The translations under genes were made by a program, and so were the position numbers. The notes beneath the pieces are model-generated. The model saw only the letters and a program-made list of their open reading frames with translations. It was not told the origin of the DNA and searched no databases. Shown in pieces: positions 47,243-58,440 of a DNA stretch of 64,000 nucleotides (within the stretch, counting starts at the first letter, position 1; each line of letters begins with the position of its first letter). This DNA is from Triglochin maritima (taxonomy: Eukaryota > Streptophyta > Magnoliopsida > Alismatales > Juncaginaceae), in the NCBI GenBank assembly GCA_963682175.1, contig OY821787.1, forward strand, positions 10,456,501 to 10,520,500. The letters are read 5' to 3'.

Positions 47243-50200
47243 ATGGCTGCTTCCAAAAGCATTGTCGCTGATCTGACTTGAGGAGATAAACTCAATGAAA
47301 GAAATTACGATCTGTGGCATCGTAAAATTGAGTATCTCTTAGAGGATCAGGACATGTTAGAAAACATAAACCAATCTGTCTCCCCCCGAAGAGGGGAATA
47401 CTGCGCAACATCGCAGAAACATGGATGTTTATAATGCATGGAAAAAGAAAGACCGAATTGCTCGAATCACAATTCTAAGTTCAATGAGGGACGATCTGTT
47501 ACTGCGGTTCGAAAAGTTTCGAACTGCAAAGGCCTTGTGGGAAGCTGTGAAGTTTCAGTACGGAGTGACCTCCGTCACAAGGGCCCGCCAGCTTGGGCTC
47601 ATGTTTGATGGGTATAAAATGCGCCAAGGTCACACGATGAGGCATCATATGACCGCAATGTCAAACATGATAAGCGAGCTGAGCGCCGCCGGTCGTGCTA
47701 AGACCGATGTGGAGCAAGTATCTGCTCTCATCAGATCGTTGCCTTCAAAGAATTGGGAGCATATGAAGGTCCATCTGACTCATGCTGATGACATCAGGAC
47801 ATTTGACCAGGCCGCAAAACACCTAGAGCTGGAGGAGGACCGCATGCTTGCGGAAGCCTCTCTAACTGAAGTATTTGCTGCTGATACTAGCGCTCCTCGG
47901 AGGAGTGCAGGTTTTAAGCGCAAAAGAGATAGAGCTCAGGGTCTTAAAGGCAAGAAGGGTGCAAATGCAAGCAAAATAGAAAACAAAGCTGGAAAGAAAC
48001 GACCTCGAGGATCCAGAGGTGGGAAAGATAAGTCTAATGTGACTTGTTTTAACGGCCGAAAGACTGGACATTTTGCTCGTGAGTGCACTGAGCAAAAGGT
48101 AATTACTGTGTGTAATCCCTCGAATTGTAACGTGACTAGTTCTGTGATGTTCACTGATCATTCTCCTGTGTGGATTATGGATTCAGGTGCCACGGACCAC
48201 GTAACAAATGATCGTTCTGCCTTCGTGGAATATCGCCGTGTTCCAAGTGGGAGGCGAATAAACATGGCAAACAACACTAGCATTGAAGTTCTTGGAGTTG
48301 GCACATGCAAAGTGACTTTGCGAAGTGGCCGGATCCTATTACTTCACGACGTGTTGTATGCACCAGCTATACGGCGAAATATTATTTCTGTTGTTGTCTT
48401 GATGAGACATGTTTTTAAAGTTGTTTTTGAGAACAATGATATGGGTTTATACCTTTCTAACATTTATTATGGACGTGCTTTTCTTTCTGACGGTTTTATT
48501 GTGTTGGACGCAATTTATGATTTCAATCATAACGCTAGTGCCTTTATGAGCCAAAGTTCCATGAATAATGATTCAGTTATGTGGCATGCTAGACTAGGTC
48601 ACATTGGTGTTGACCGGATGAACAGGTTGGCAAAGGAGGGGGTATTTGGAGAATGCTCCAAATTTGAATTGCCGACCTGTGAACCTTGTCTAGCTGGAAA
48701 GGCAACTAGAAAACCGTTCGGAAAAGCCATTAGGGCTACTTCTCCTTTAGAACTAATTCACTCAGATATTTGTGAACCTTTGAATGTGCGTACTAGACAT
48801 GGACAAAGTTACTTCATCACATTCATTGATGACTTCACTAGATATGGTCATATTTATCTTATTTCTCACAAGTCAGAAGCTCTAGAATGTTTTAAGAAAT
48901 TCATGAGCTTAGTTGAGAATCAGTTGGATAATAAGATAAAAACTCTTAGAACGGATAGAGGTGGTGAGTATCTCTCCATAATGTTCAAGGAGTTATGTGA
49001 TGAAAAGGGGATATCTAGACAACTCACTATGCCTTATACTCCTCAGCAAAATGGTGTTGCCGAGAGAAGGAATAGAACGTTGCTAGACATGGTTAGATCC
49101 ATAATGGCGCATGCGAGCTTACCAATTTCGTTTTGGGGAGATGCTCTAATGACTGTTGCCTATATCCTCAATAGAGTTCCAACAAAATCGGTTCCCTCAA
49201 CTCCATATGAGTTATGGACAGGACGGAAGCCTGATTTTAGTCTGCTGCGTCCTTGGGGATGTGCGGCATACATTCATTCTACTAGTCATCGATATGGAAA
49301 ACTAGGACCTAGAGGGAAAAAGTGTATCTTTGTAAAATACAGTGATTTCTCCAAAGGTTATGTTTTTATCGGGGTAGACGAGAATGAAAGAAGGACGGAA
49401 CTGGAGTCTAGGGATACCACATTCTTGGAAAATGATTTTCCAACCCTTGCTGGAGTTATCAAAGAGTCAGTGGACTTCTTTGAACAACAAGATGAGGACA
49501 TTACCACTCCACGGGATCATGATCTGGAAGTTGAACATGAGGTTCCACCAGTCGATCCTAGTGGGAGCAGCAATGTTGAGGATCTGATAGCTCTCACGGA
49601 GGATGAGCCATCAGATATCCATCTGCGTCGAAGCAAACGCAGGCTCATTCCTCGTAGGTGGTTTCGCTTAGAGGAAGAGGCCCTGATGATAGCTCAAGAA
49701 GAAATTGATTATGAATCATCCGGAATGACAATAATCGATGAGCAAGAACCGGAGACCTTGAAAAAGGCTTTGGAAGGTCCAAATGCTAAAGAGTGGTTAG
49801 AAGCTATAAAGGAAGAGTTGGAGTCGATGAAAGTTAATCGAGTCTGGGACTTGGTCGACTTACCGCCGAACCGAAAGGCCATTGGGGCCAAGTGGATCCT
49901 CAAGATTAAGAGGAAGGCGGATGGATCTATTGATAGATTCAAGGCTAGACTGGTAGCTAAAGGCTACACCCAAAGAGAAGGCGTGGATTTTGAGGAAACC
50001 TTTTAACCCGTGGTTAGGTTTGCCTCCATCCGCCTTCTACTAGCTATTGTAGCTCAGATGGACTTAGAGCTTTACCAAATGGATGTAAAGACTGCTTTTC
50101 TCAATGGAGAACTTGAGGAGGAGATCTATATGGATAACCTCAAGGTTTTGAAGTCAAAGGACAAGAGCGCAAAGTGTGCAAGCTCAACAAGTCCTTGTAT

Positions 50201-50790
50201 GGCTTAAAACAAGCGTCTAGATAGTGGAACATTCGCTTCCATCAAGCTATAACAGAGAATGCATTCTCTATGCTTGAGGAAGATCATTGTGTGTACGTTA
50301 AGAGATCCAATGGTAAATTTGTCATTCTGACCTTGTATGTTGATGACATACTCATGGCTGGCAATAGCAAAGAGCTGCTGAAATCCACTAAGAAGTGGTT
50401 GTCCTCCACGTTTGATATGAAGGACGTGGGTGAAGCTAGCTACGTCCTTGGTGTCAAGATAGTTAGAAATAGGTCCAAGAGACTTCTGGGATTGTCTCAA
50501 GAGACTTACATTAACAACATCTTGAAGAGATGACATGTGGACAAATGCAAACCAATCGACACTCCTGTTTAGAAGGGCTTGCACTTAAGCCTTGATAAAC
50601 ATCCTGAGACTCCTGAAGAGAAGACCAAAATGGACAAGGTTCCACTTTGTGAAGGACATTATAGCGAGAAAGGAAGTTGAGTTGAGACATGTGTCTACTA
50701 GTCTTATGGTAGCTGACCCTCTAACCAAGGCTATAGCTAAGGACTCGTTTGTGTGTCATGTGAAGTCCTTAGGCTTACGCAGACTTTGAT
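47243..50790 (+). pseudogene. Copia gag-pol, broken
   Basis: Gag begins at ATG 47243, but a stop at 47279 and a frameshift in the C-run near 47390 come before the long frame 47421-50006 (861 residues). In that frame: Gag; zinc knuckle near residue 209 with its second Cys replaced by Gly ([14 protein letters not shown]); protease DSGA near 254; pre-integrase H-H-C-C (HARLGH..CEPC) near 389-427; integrase D-D-E ([17 protein letters not shown]) near 448, 512 and 548; start of reverse transcriptase. A stop at 50004-50006, a frameshift near 50140 and more stops follow. The YVDD catalytic motif is at 50336-50347. Most of RNase H is deleted after about 50640, with only its C-terminal end (50650-50790) left. 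Confidence 0.9.
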
Positions 50791-52045
50791 GTATTGCCAT
50801 GTCTAACTTCCTTTTATGAGTGATTGTGTTGTTTCCTTTCGACTGTATCTGTTTGCTTGATATAGTCGTTCTAGCATAAAATATTATTCTGTCAATAGGC
50901 TGAAGAATGCTTACTCACACGAGCATTCGCCTCTGGCGCTTTTGATAGCGAGCAGAGATGAGACTGATCATGAAGAGATCTTGTATGATAGATCCAGAGT
51001 AGTTCATGATAGGACAGTCGCCTTGATTAGGAATCAAGATGAGATCCTCTATGTTGGTGAGGATTGACATGAATGTTCCCACGATTCATGTGACCTATAG
51101 AAGCCAAGTGCGAGCATCACATGTGGGGCCAGGTGACACCTGTATGGTGTTAAGGAGACAATGATGAAGCTCGGGTCAGGCGCAGAGGGGGTGCGACTGG
51201 ATTAAGACTTGTATGGTGTTGAGAGACAGACATACTGTTGTGTGCAGTATGATCCACCATAGCATGTTTGTCATACAACATGTGTTGAGCGACCATTTGG
51301 AAGTGAAAGGATGGATCCCTGCTCCTTCACTGTGTGAGTCCAAGACTTGATTGTCATTTAGTTGCCCTCAGTGACCTTCGACGACACCATGAAGCAAAGA
51401 GTTGATGTGGCTACTTTGGGATGTTATCTATGACCATGAGAGATTCGGTCTAAAGAGGCATCTTCGGGAAAGGAGTCAACTCTAAGTGTAATGGTGATCT
51501 GGGGCGAAGGGAAAGGTTTGACTCGACTGCACTAAAAGTATTTGCTGGGCCCAACTGTATTGGATACAGTAGCAAGTACCTTGAGGACAAGAGGTATTCT
51601 CTCCGAGGGATCGAGATACCGTTCGTGTCAAGTAAGTTTCTGAGTAAACCTGGGGAACTGTGATGTGCATTTGACTGCTTATTTATTGGTTTTTGAGGAT
51701 GTTGTCATTCTGGCCTTCTAGTAAGGTTTCTAGTTTGAGACTCCAAATTGCAGGTACATCACCGGTCGCACGACCCATTTGTCCGTATGATCGGAAGAGT
51801 GCATGTGTCAGGGACATAGATGATCTTGTATCGGGGATACATGATCGGAGACTTGCGTATTGTGGATGCGTTCTTGGAGAGAGGAATAGTTGTATATATC
51901 AGGGATGTATACGTGTGTGTCGGGGACACATAGAGAGGTGACATATTGCCATTGTGTGATTGTATGTATCAGGGATATATGCATATGTGTCGGGGACACA
52001 AAAGTAGATGACATGTTGTTATCGTGCTGTTGTGCAAGTGGGAGA
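50791..52045 (+). other. 3' non-coding region of the Copia element
   Basis: About 1.25 kb without conserved coding. Near 51770-52010 a degenerate unit 'gtgtcggggacacata' / 'tgtatcagggatatat' recurs. Ends in 'caagtgggaga', the Copia polypurine tract, directly before the 3' LTR. Confidence 0.7.
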
Positions 52046-52431
52046 TATTGGATTAATCAGGGATTAATAAGCAATTTGCCCAAAGCACTGACACATGGCG
52101 CGTCCCTATTGGACAACTCATTTAGGGTTTAAGGTGGAGCCGTCTATATAAGGAGGGGAGCCTCCCTTTGAATAGATTGATCTCATGTGCAAAACCCTAG
52201 CCTCCACCCTAACCAAGCCGCCACCTCCTATTCTCTCCCATTTCGTCCCTCCACCTCCACCAAGCTCATTCCGTGGACTCTTGGGTTGTGGACTCGCGCT
52301 CCTTCTCCAAGAGAGTAGGAGACCGACCGGTGAGAAGTATTCCGTAAGGTGACCTCCGATCTTCCTTCCGCTGCCACAGGTTCTCTCCAAGAAAGGTAAT
52401 CCTGAACCTGTAGAATCGTTATTTGCTAACA
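52046..52431 (+). repeat. 3' LTR of the Copia element
   Basis: 386 bp, same TA...CA ends as the 5' LTR. Followed by the target duplication TTTAT. Confidence 0.9.
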
Positions 52432-52792
52432 TTTATTTGTTTGATTAACTTGATTTTTTAATCATTTCGTTTTTTATACTAATATATTTTTATTTCTTCG
52501 TTTCAACATATGCTGAATTTAAATTCCGGAATTCATTCAAACTTGGACCAAAATTTCAGAACGTTTGGACCCAAGAAATATCCTTAAACAGTTCATATAC
52601 TTGAAGGAGCACGACATATGAAGATAGTTTATATATTCACAATTCGACATCTAAATATACTTGTCTTATGTTTCAAAATATTGATGTTTCAAATTACATA
52701 AACCGTTCCCATGATGGTATTATTAGGTTATAATCGTTTAAACGGAAGCTCACACAAATGTTACTCTGCCATTACTTTAGACAATCCGTCTT
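52432..52792 (+). repeat. Displaced downstream part of EC1 duplication, copy 1
   Basis: Directly continues 43386-44753 when the Copia element is removed. It matches 57679-58039 with very few differences. Similarity stops at 'acaatccgtctt', where copy 2 goes into a second diverged repeat unit. Confidence 0.85.
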
Positions 52793-53277
52793 CTATCATC
52801 AAGTTTCACTTCTCCTATAGTTCCATCACTTTATTAGTGATATTGGTTTAGCATGCCTTTTTTTTCTTATTCATTGTTTATTATGCCGGTCTCATGTGTA
52901 CATCCTCAAGCTCCCACCAATCCAGCTCGCCAGTACCTATACCCACGAACCTGCAGGGTTCCAAAAATGATGCATGAGTTTTCAATAAAGAAAACTCAGT
53001 ATGCCACGAGAATGACAACACAACAGTAAGTGAAAACACAGGATACTCTAATTCGGTCCTAGTCTGTGACTCTCACTTCCCAACGCCATGTCTGGCAACC
53101 GTCCTGCACTTCGACTCCAACTCGCACCATGGTCTCGCATCCAACACGATACCATTCAATGCGGTCCCCACCACGGGTGCTATCAAAGCTAAGCTAGCCT
53201 GAAGGGACAAGAGCTAGTCGAGCGGCAGCTCCGCAGAGCCTCGCCTAAGGGTCATCTACTCACAAGTCACTAGTGCA
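52793..53277. other. No gene recognised
   Basis: From about 52900 the sequence is GC-richer than its surroundings, without conserved coding. It continues after the CACTA element at 54819-54954 and is the insertion host. Confidence 0.4.
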
Positions 53278-54815
53278 GAAAAAGTCACTATACGTCGGAT
53301 AGACGGGGTATATATGAAGGATTTTGGCGGTACAACGACCGACTTATGTGTCCATGACGTCTCTACCATGGTGTACAGACGTTGGCTTATACGACCAATG
53401 TCTATACCCTGTACAGATATCGGTTATATAGGGTAGTCGACGTCTATACCTGATGCCTATACATTGTATAGACGTCGACTTTATAGGGTAACCGACGTCA
53501 TACAGGTTACAGACATCGGTTACCCTATAAAATCGACGTCTATACCTTTAAATAATCCAAAACAATACATTACAATACTATCATATCTCTAAATAACTCC
53601 CAACCGTCTTAAGCCCAAGTTGCCCAAGTGTCAATCTTTTGACCACTAAACATACCAACTTGATGGTTTACAAAATCACAACTTAAAGTGTTGTAACAAA
53701 TGTAACAGGAGAACATGAAATTGGAAGGAAAATCATATTATAAACAGAAGACCGCCACCTATAAATAGCATAAACACACTATTTTTCTCGTTAACAAATT
53801 AGCAATGCATTCAACAATCAACAGATAATAAGTTCGGTAGCGAATCCCGACATCGCTAAAAATTTGTTGAATTTGGACATCTATGAAAGCAAAATTCCAA
53901 GTCACGCCACAAATAAAAAAACTCCACACTAGAAAATTTACAAATTTACAATTTACTTAAGCTAATAGATAAAAATCACAAATAACAAAAAAAGACATTA
54001 TTCTGTTTATTCTGCACAGGCCTCAGATTGAAGAGAAGAAGAAAAACATAAACCAATCTAAAAATCAAAATAAAAAGCAGAAAAATGAACCTTATTGATG
54101 AATCTCTCATGCTCCTCCGCCTGCTTGGCGATCTTGACGACCTGTTTGGACAAGATCTCCTTCGTGACCGTCCTCTGAAACCGAACCAATATGAAACCGT
54201 CAAAACTACAAAAAAAACAAAAACAACATTCAAAAAGACGACAACAACCGATCGAGGTACCTTGGATGATCGGTCTGTGAGGGTCTGCTTCGAGGTTCCA
54301 AGAGACTTGATGTCGTCGTCGAAGCCCGTGTTGTCATCTGTCATATAGTGCATCACACTTGATAAAACACGAGAAAAAGTGAGGGTTTGAGATTTTGGTA
54401 CCGATCGGGACAGTAGGAGGAGAGGAAGAAGGTGGACCGATCGAGGCGAACAGGGGTCACCGAGGAGGGAGGTCTAGAGGGGCTGGAGCATGGGAAGGAG
54501 GAATGAGGGAGTAGAAAAGAGTGGCCAGGTTTAGAGTGTAGGGTTTTGGGAAAGAGTGATTCAATCGTCGGCTATTTTGAAGGAGGTATAGACACCGGCT
54601 ATACAACAACCGATGTCTATACATAACTATAGACATCGGTTATACTACAACGAATGCCTATACATAACTATAGACGCCGCTTCTAGAATAACTGACGTCT
54701 ATAGTTATGTATAGACGTTGGCCTCCCTTACATGCAACTTATATACCAATAGACGACGTGTTTACGGGAGACCGACGTATATTTGGCAATGCTTATTCCC
54801 TATTCTATAGTAGTG
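53278..54815. mobile_element. Non-autonomous CACTA (En/Spm) transposon with captured gene fragment
   Basis: 1538 bp. Starts CACTAGTGCAGAAAAAG and ends ...CTATAGTAGTG (inverted CACTACTATAG). The 3-bp target duplication AGT is present on both sides (53275-53277, 54816-54818), the length of CACTA elements. Both ends are filled with 'gacgtctata' units in direct and inverted orientation (53290-53545 and 54580-54780), the subterminal transposase-binding type. No transposase gene. The middle carries exon-like host sequence on the minus strand. Confidence 0.9.
54091..54353 (-). pseudogene. Captured 5' gene fragment inside the CACTA element
   Basis: Two exons on the minus strand. Exon 1, 54353-54261 (31 codons, [19 protein letters not shown]...), ends AAG|GTACCT. 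The intron is 54260-54175 (86 bp, GT...AG). Exon 2, 54174-54091 (28 codons, [18 protein letters not shown].., ending EEHERFINK), ends AAG|GTTCAT. The two exons join in phase. After that a second intron start runs into transposon DNA. Exon 2 resembles, from memory and unchecked, the charged helix before the membrane domain of plant glycerophosphocholine acyltransferase (DUF2838). The open frames read through the intron in the raw translation and are not the protein. Confidence 0.55.
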
Positions 54816-54954
54816 AGTGCAGGCTAACTCCAGCAGACACTCTAACGCCCGAAGGTCCTACGCGAGTGTGCACCCAGCTCAAGTGGCCATGCGTACCTCG
54901 TCGCGTCCCGAAATCCACCAAGTTCACACACAGGACCACACATGTTGCACGCGG

Positions 54955-55955
54955 TGATTGAAATTAACCTTAATAACCGTAAGTGAACGACATCGGTGAA
55001 GACGTGGCAAATACTAGTCTAGTCAACAGGGAGGTGTGTCAACTATGGCTCTTTCGAAGTCAAGTGGAAAATGAGAGAAGAAGAAGTTGATTACACTAAA
55101 CTAAACTAGTAGTTAACAAGTGCAAAAGAGAGCAACTAAAGATGGCCCAAAACTAAACTAAAGACTTAACAAAGAGGTTGGAATTCTCCCAGGGTCATGT
55201 TTCGTGCATCATTGCTTGTGAGGACTTACACTATCACGTACATCTTCCTTAAATCTCCACATAGGGCGATCCCTAACACTCGTGTAACGGGAGTTCGTTC
55301 GGTACATCCCAAGTCAGATGACTCGAAAGTTCTTGAAAGTACCAGGTACTAAGTCCTCTCAGACTTAATTTCCCAAGTGATAGGAGTCGTGCGAGAAGAA
55401 AGAACACCCTACTATATTATTTCTTATCTACACATGAACCAAAACTCTTATAGTATTTAAGGTTTCACAACAGGAGTTTAAGGATCCCATACTACAACAA
55501 ACTTCCTTATACTAACAGACACGAATTATTCGACTCATTAGGTTCAGGGTCGACTTCTTTATTTATTTGAGAAATGAAACCCTATGATTACTCTCCCCGA
55601 GGTACCAGGGTGCATCCTTACGACTACATAAACCTAAAGTCGACGTACTAGATATCCTAATGCATCATGTTCAAGTCAATTTTGGGAGCTTCCTTTTTAA
55701 TTTGCCTCTCAACGGTTTTGCATATGCTAAACACACGTAAAACCCACAAAACATTTTATTTCACAAACACATGAAGGTTTTGAAAGAAATAAAAATTGAA
55801 AACACTAGGCAAGGAAAAGAAGACAAGTCACTCAATGATCATGGTATAATAGATATATCAATGTAAATTGTAGCATACTATCATGACCCTAACAATGCAA
55901 ACTAAAGAAAACCAAAGAAAATGAAAAAGACTCCACTATGTACACACGTAAACAT
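54955..55955 (-). mobile_element. Truncated Athila/Tat-like fragment
   Basis: Minus strand. An LTR terminus TGATTG at 54955 with the 'ccgtaagtg' block, but only about 210 bp of LTR. It then jumps at about 55174 to the 3' non-coding part of the element (similar to 27870-28640 and, inverted, 13540-14270). A large internal deletion joined the two. It is cut at 55955, where unrelated DNA begins. Confidence 0.65.
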
Positions 55956-56309
55956 GGGCGGACCTACGTGTAGCCACACGTAGGCAAGTGCTCATGTAAG
56001 ATTTCTGATATTGATGGGTGATATTAGTCAAAATTGATGTGTCCACACTGCCAACAAAACATAATGTGACTTTTGAGTGTGTGGTCAACTCACTCACAGA
56101 TTAGTAGTAAGGTGCTAAAAACTTATAAATTCCATCAAACAATTAGGACACCCAGTACCCCAACCACAAATCCAACCCAACATTTTTCTCTCTTCCATGT
56201 CAACACAACTTTTAATCCAACTATTTATCCAAACCAACATAAAAATTCTCCACTATTACAACCAAACTATTCAACACTCTCTCCCCTCCACATCATCCAG
56301 AATAAAACG
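55956..56309. other. Unclassified stretch, possible hAT end
   Basis: Begins 'catgggcggacctacgtg', reminiscent of hAT termini, with a small hairpin 'ctacgtgtagccacacgtag'. No opposite end or target duplication seen. The open frames are not convincing. Confidence 0.3.
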
Positions 56310-57057
56310 TCGAGTTTGTTTAAAGTTCTTGGCACTTGAAACTTCGAATTCTTTTAAAATATTATTTCTAATGAACTCGGTGTGTGATACATTGATTTCT
56401 GTATACACCAAAAAGAGACCCGCCACCACCACCACCGCGTGGTGGTAACGGGTTTAGTTTGGAAATAAGTTCAAAAGAGATCTAGTTTTAAAATATTAAA
56501 ATAATTTTATTTTGAAAAAAAATCTATTAAAAACATAAATGGGCATAATGGAAAATTCATACAAAAAACATCGTCATGCTGAAGTTCGATCCCCATAGTT
56601 CAAATTACTAAACCGATAATTTTTTATAATTTAAGAAACCAAAGTAATTTTTTGTTAGAGTTCGGTTAGAAACAAGAAAATGTACGTTACTTTTTCTTTC
56701 AAGCATATTTACGTTGCTCGTTTTAGAAGTAAAAAATGAGCTGCTTGACAGTCTAAACTACTCCATAAATAGTCGTTCGAACACAAACTCCCTGCTTGAA
56801 AAAATCATTAAAATGGTCTTAAGATAGCATGTTATCAACCAAAAGATTGTTTTAGGTAATACAAATTTATCCCCACATCCAGTCGTAATCTCGATCCTTC
56901 AATTTCGACAAACTATCTCAAGAATATTCCCTTCAATAGTTATATATCATACATGTCAATCATTGTTACACCCCAATATTGTCATATATCTTTGCGAAAG
57001 TCTCGGGTCATTAAAACAAAAGGCAATTGAAACAACAGCAAAGCGCATTTTGGCATC

Positions 57058-57065
57058 TATAAATA
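57058..57065 (+). promoter_or_regulatory. TATA box of EC1-like copy 2
   Basis: TATAAATA, 88 bp before the ATG at 57153. Same spacing as in copy 1. Confidence 0.7.
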
Positions 57066-57152
57066 GGCTTCTTATGTAACTAACATCACCACAACACAGA
57101 TTTTCAGCAAACCCATTACACACACTCCGTGAGTTCACTTCCTGCATCTAAA

Positions 57153-57527
57153 ATGGCTTTTTATCTGAAAGCAACTCTTCTACTTGCACTTGCTTGTTTC
57201 TTTGTTGCCACCATGGCAAGAGAGACTCCGCAAGACTTGAGCCCTGCCACACTGGAGGCGAGGCTTGGCGTCAAATCATTCGGATCTAAAAAGTGTTGGA
57301 AAACACTGTTGAAGTTGAGGTTCTGCGTCGACGAGGTCGTGGTGTTCTTTACGGACAAGAAGCATGCCTACCTTGGAGAAGATTGTTGCCGTGCCATACG
57401 CATCGTGACACACGAGTGCTGGCCAAACATGCTGACCTCTCTCGGGTTTACGGTCGAGGAGGGTGACATACTCAAAGGTTATTGTAGTACTAAGTATGAT
57501 GCTCCAGCAACCCCACCTACTGCATGA
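57153..57527 (+). CDS. EC1-like egg-cell secreted protein, copy 2
   Basis: 124 residues, intronless, the same as copy 1 except Gly98 (Arg there) and one silent change (CCG for CCA codon). Signal peptide at residues 1 to about 22. Six cysteines at 48, 58, 78, 79, 89 and 111 expected to form three disulfide bridges. The two EC1 signature regions are present ('FCVDEVVVFFTDKKHAYLG' and 'CWPNMLTSLGFTVEEGDI'). Length and exon structure are usual for the family. It has the conserved Gly and an uninterrupted downstream region, so of the two it is the better candidate for a working gene. Expected role: secretion from the egg cell vesicles at fertilisation to activate sperm. Expression cannot be judged from sequence. 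Confidence 0.92.
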   Translation: MAFYLKATLLLALACFFVATMARETPQDLSPATLEARLGVKSFGSKKCWKTLLKLRFCVDEVVVFFTDKKHAYLGEDCCRAIRIVTHECWPNMLTSLGFTVEEGDILKGYCSTKYDAPATPPTA

Positions 57528-58039
57528 GCTGATGCAACGACTGAATAATTTTCTTCATAGTCCTTCCTATCGATTATTAGTCATTTGGGTGTTGTCGATC
57601 TTCTTTGATTTCTCTTATTGGGAAGTGTCATCATGTCTTTTTCCTTTTATTTATTTTTTAGTCAATGTCTTGTTGATCTTTATTTGTTTGATTAACTTGA
57701 TTTTTTAATCATTTCGTTTTTTATACTAATATATTTTTATTTCTTCGTTTCAACATATGCTGAATTTAAATTCCGGAATTCATTCAAACTTGGACCAAAA
57801 TTTCAGAACGTTTGGACCCAAGAAATATCCTTAAACAGTTCATATACTTGAAGGAGCACGACATATGAATACAGTTTATATATTCACAATTCGACATCTA
57901 AATATACTTGTCTTATGTTTCAAAATATTGATGTTTCAAATTACATAAACCGTTCCCATGATGGTATTATTAGGTTACAATCGTTTAAACGGAAGCTCAC
58001 ACAAATGTTACTCTGCCATTACTTTAGACAATCCGTCTT

Positions 58040-58203
58040 TTATTTAAATTCCGGAAGTCATTCAAACTTTGACCAAAATTTCTGAACGTATGGATCCATG
58101 AAAAATCACTAAAACAGTTAATATACTTGAAGGCACACGACATATGAAGATAGTTTATATATTCACAATCCCACGTCTAGTTATACGTCTTAAATTTCAA
58201 AAT
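58040..58203 (+). repeat. Diverged tandem copy of the EC1 downstream segment
   Basis: Repeats 57765-57920 at lower identity ('aaattccgga.gtcattcaaac', 'cgacatatgaagatagttta'). Older than the segmental duplication, and absent after 52792 in copy 1. Confidence 0.7.
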
Positions 58204-58440
58204 TGTTAAGAATTCCAAAAGTCTTGTGGATGATTCACATTCCTAACTCCTTAACTTTAAGTAGGTTTTACTCTTATTAATATGGTGTAATTTTATTTAT
58301 TTTGTTGTAACCCCTACTACATCCTCACCCTATATATAGGGGGCTATTGTACATATTTGAGTACAAAGAAAAGAAGAAATACATACATCTCTCCCTCTCC
58401 ATCTCCCAATCATTCATCTTTAGTTGTTTGTTTTACAACA
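58204..58440 (+). mobile_element. Ale/Retrofit-type Copia LTR
   Basis: TGTTAAGAATTCC at 58204 to TTACAACA at 58440, 237 bp. TATA-like 'ctatatataggggg' near 58330. Immediately followed by 'cgttatcagcacga', the primer-binding context seen in plant Ale/Retrofit elements. Confidence 0.75.

Larger units (their letters stand above)
44754..52431 (+). mobile_element. Ty1/Copia retrotransposon with TA...CA LTR ends
   Basis: 7678 bp. Two 386-bp LTRs (44754-45139, 52046-52431), perfect target duplication TTTAT (44749-44753, 52432-52436). The empty site exists in copy 2 of the duplication at 57679-57683. Both LTRs begin TATTGG and end CTAACA, so the non-canonical TA...CA end was already present when the element inserted. 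I count 8 differences between the LTRs (about 2%), a young insertion. Primer binding site is at 45141, polypurine tract at 52036-52045. The pol region is broken. Confidence 0.92.
56310..58039 (+). repeat. EC1 segmental duplication, copy 2 (intact)
   Basis: Matches 43386-44753 plus 52432-52792 with few differences. The left breakpoint lies inside the Mutator-like right arm ('cgtcgagtttgtttaaag'). Contains the arm's outer part, the promoter, the gene and the downstream DNA. It has the uninterrupted TTTAT site at 57679-57683. Confidence 0.9.

Noticed and set aside
53976..54356. 126-residue minus-strand frame as a secreted or membrane protein
   Set aside because: The hydrophobic part is a translated intron; splice borders show two short captured exons instead.
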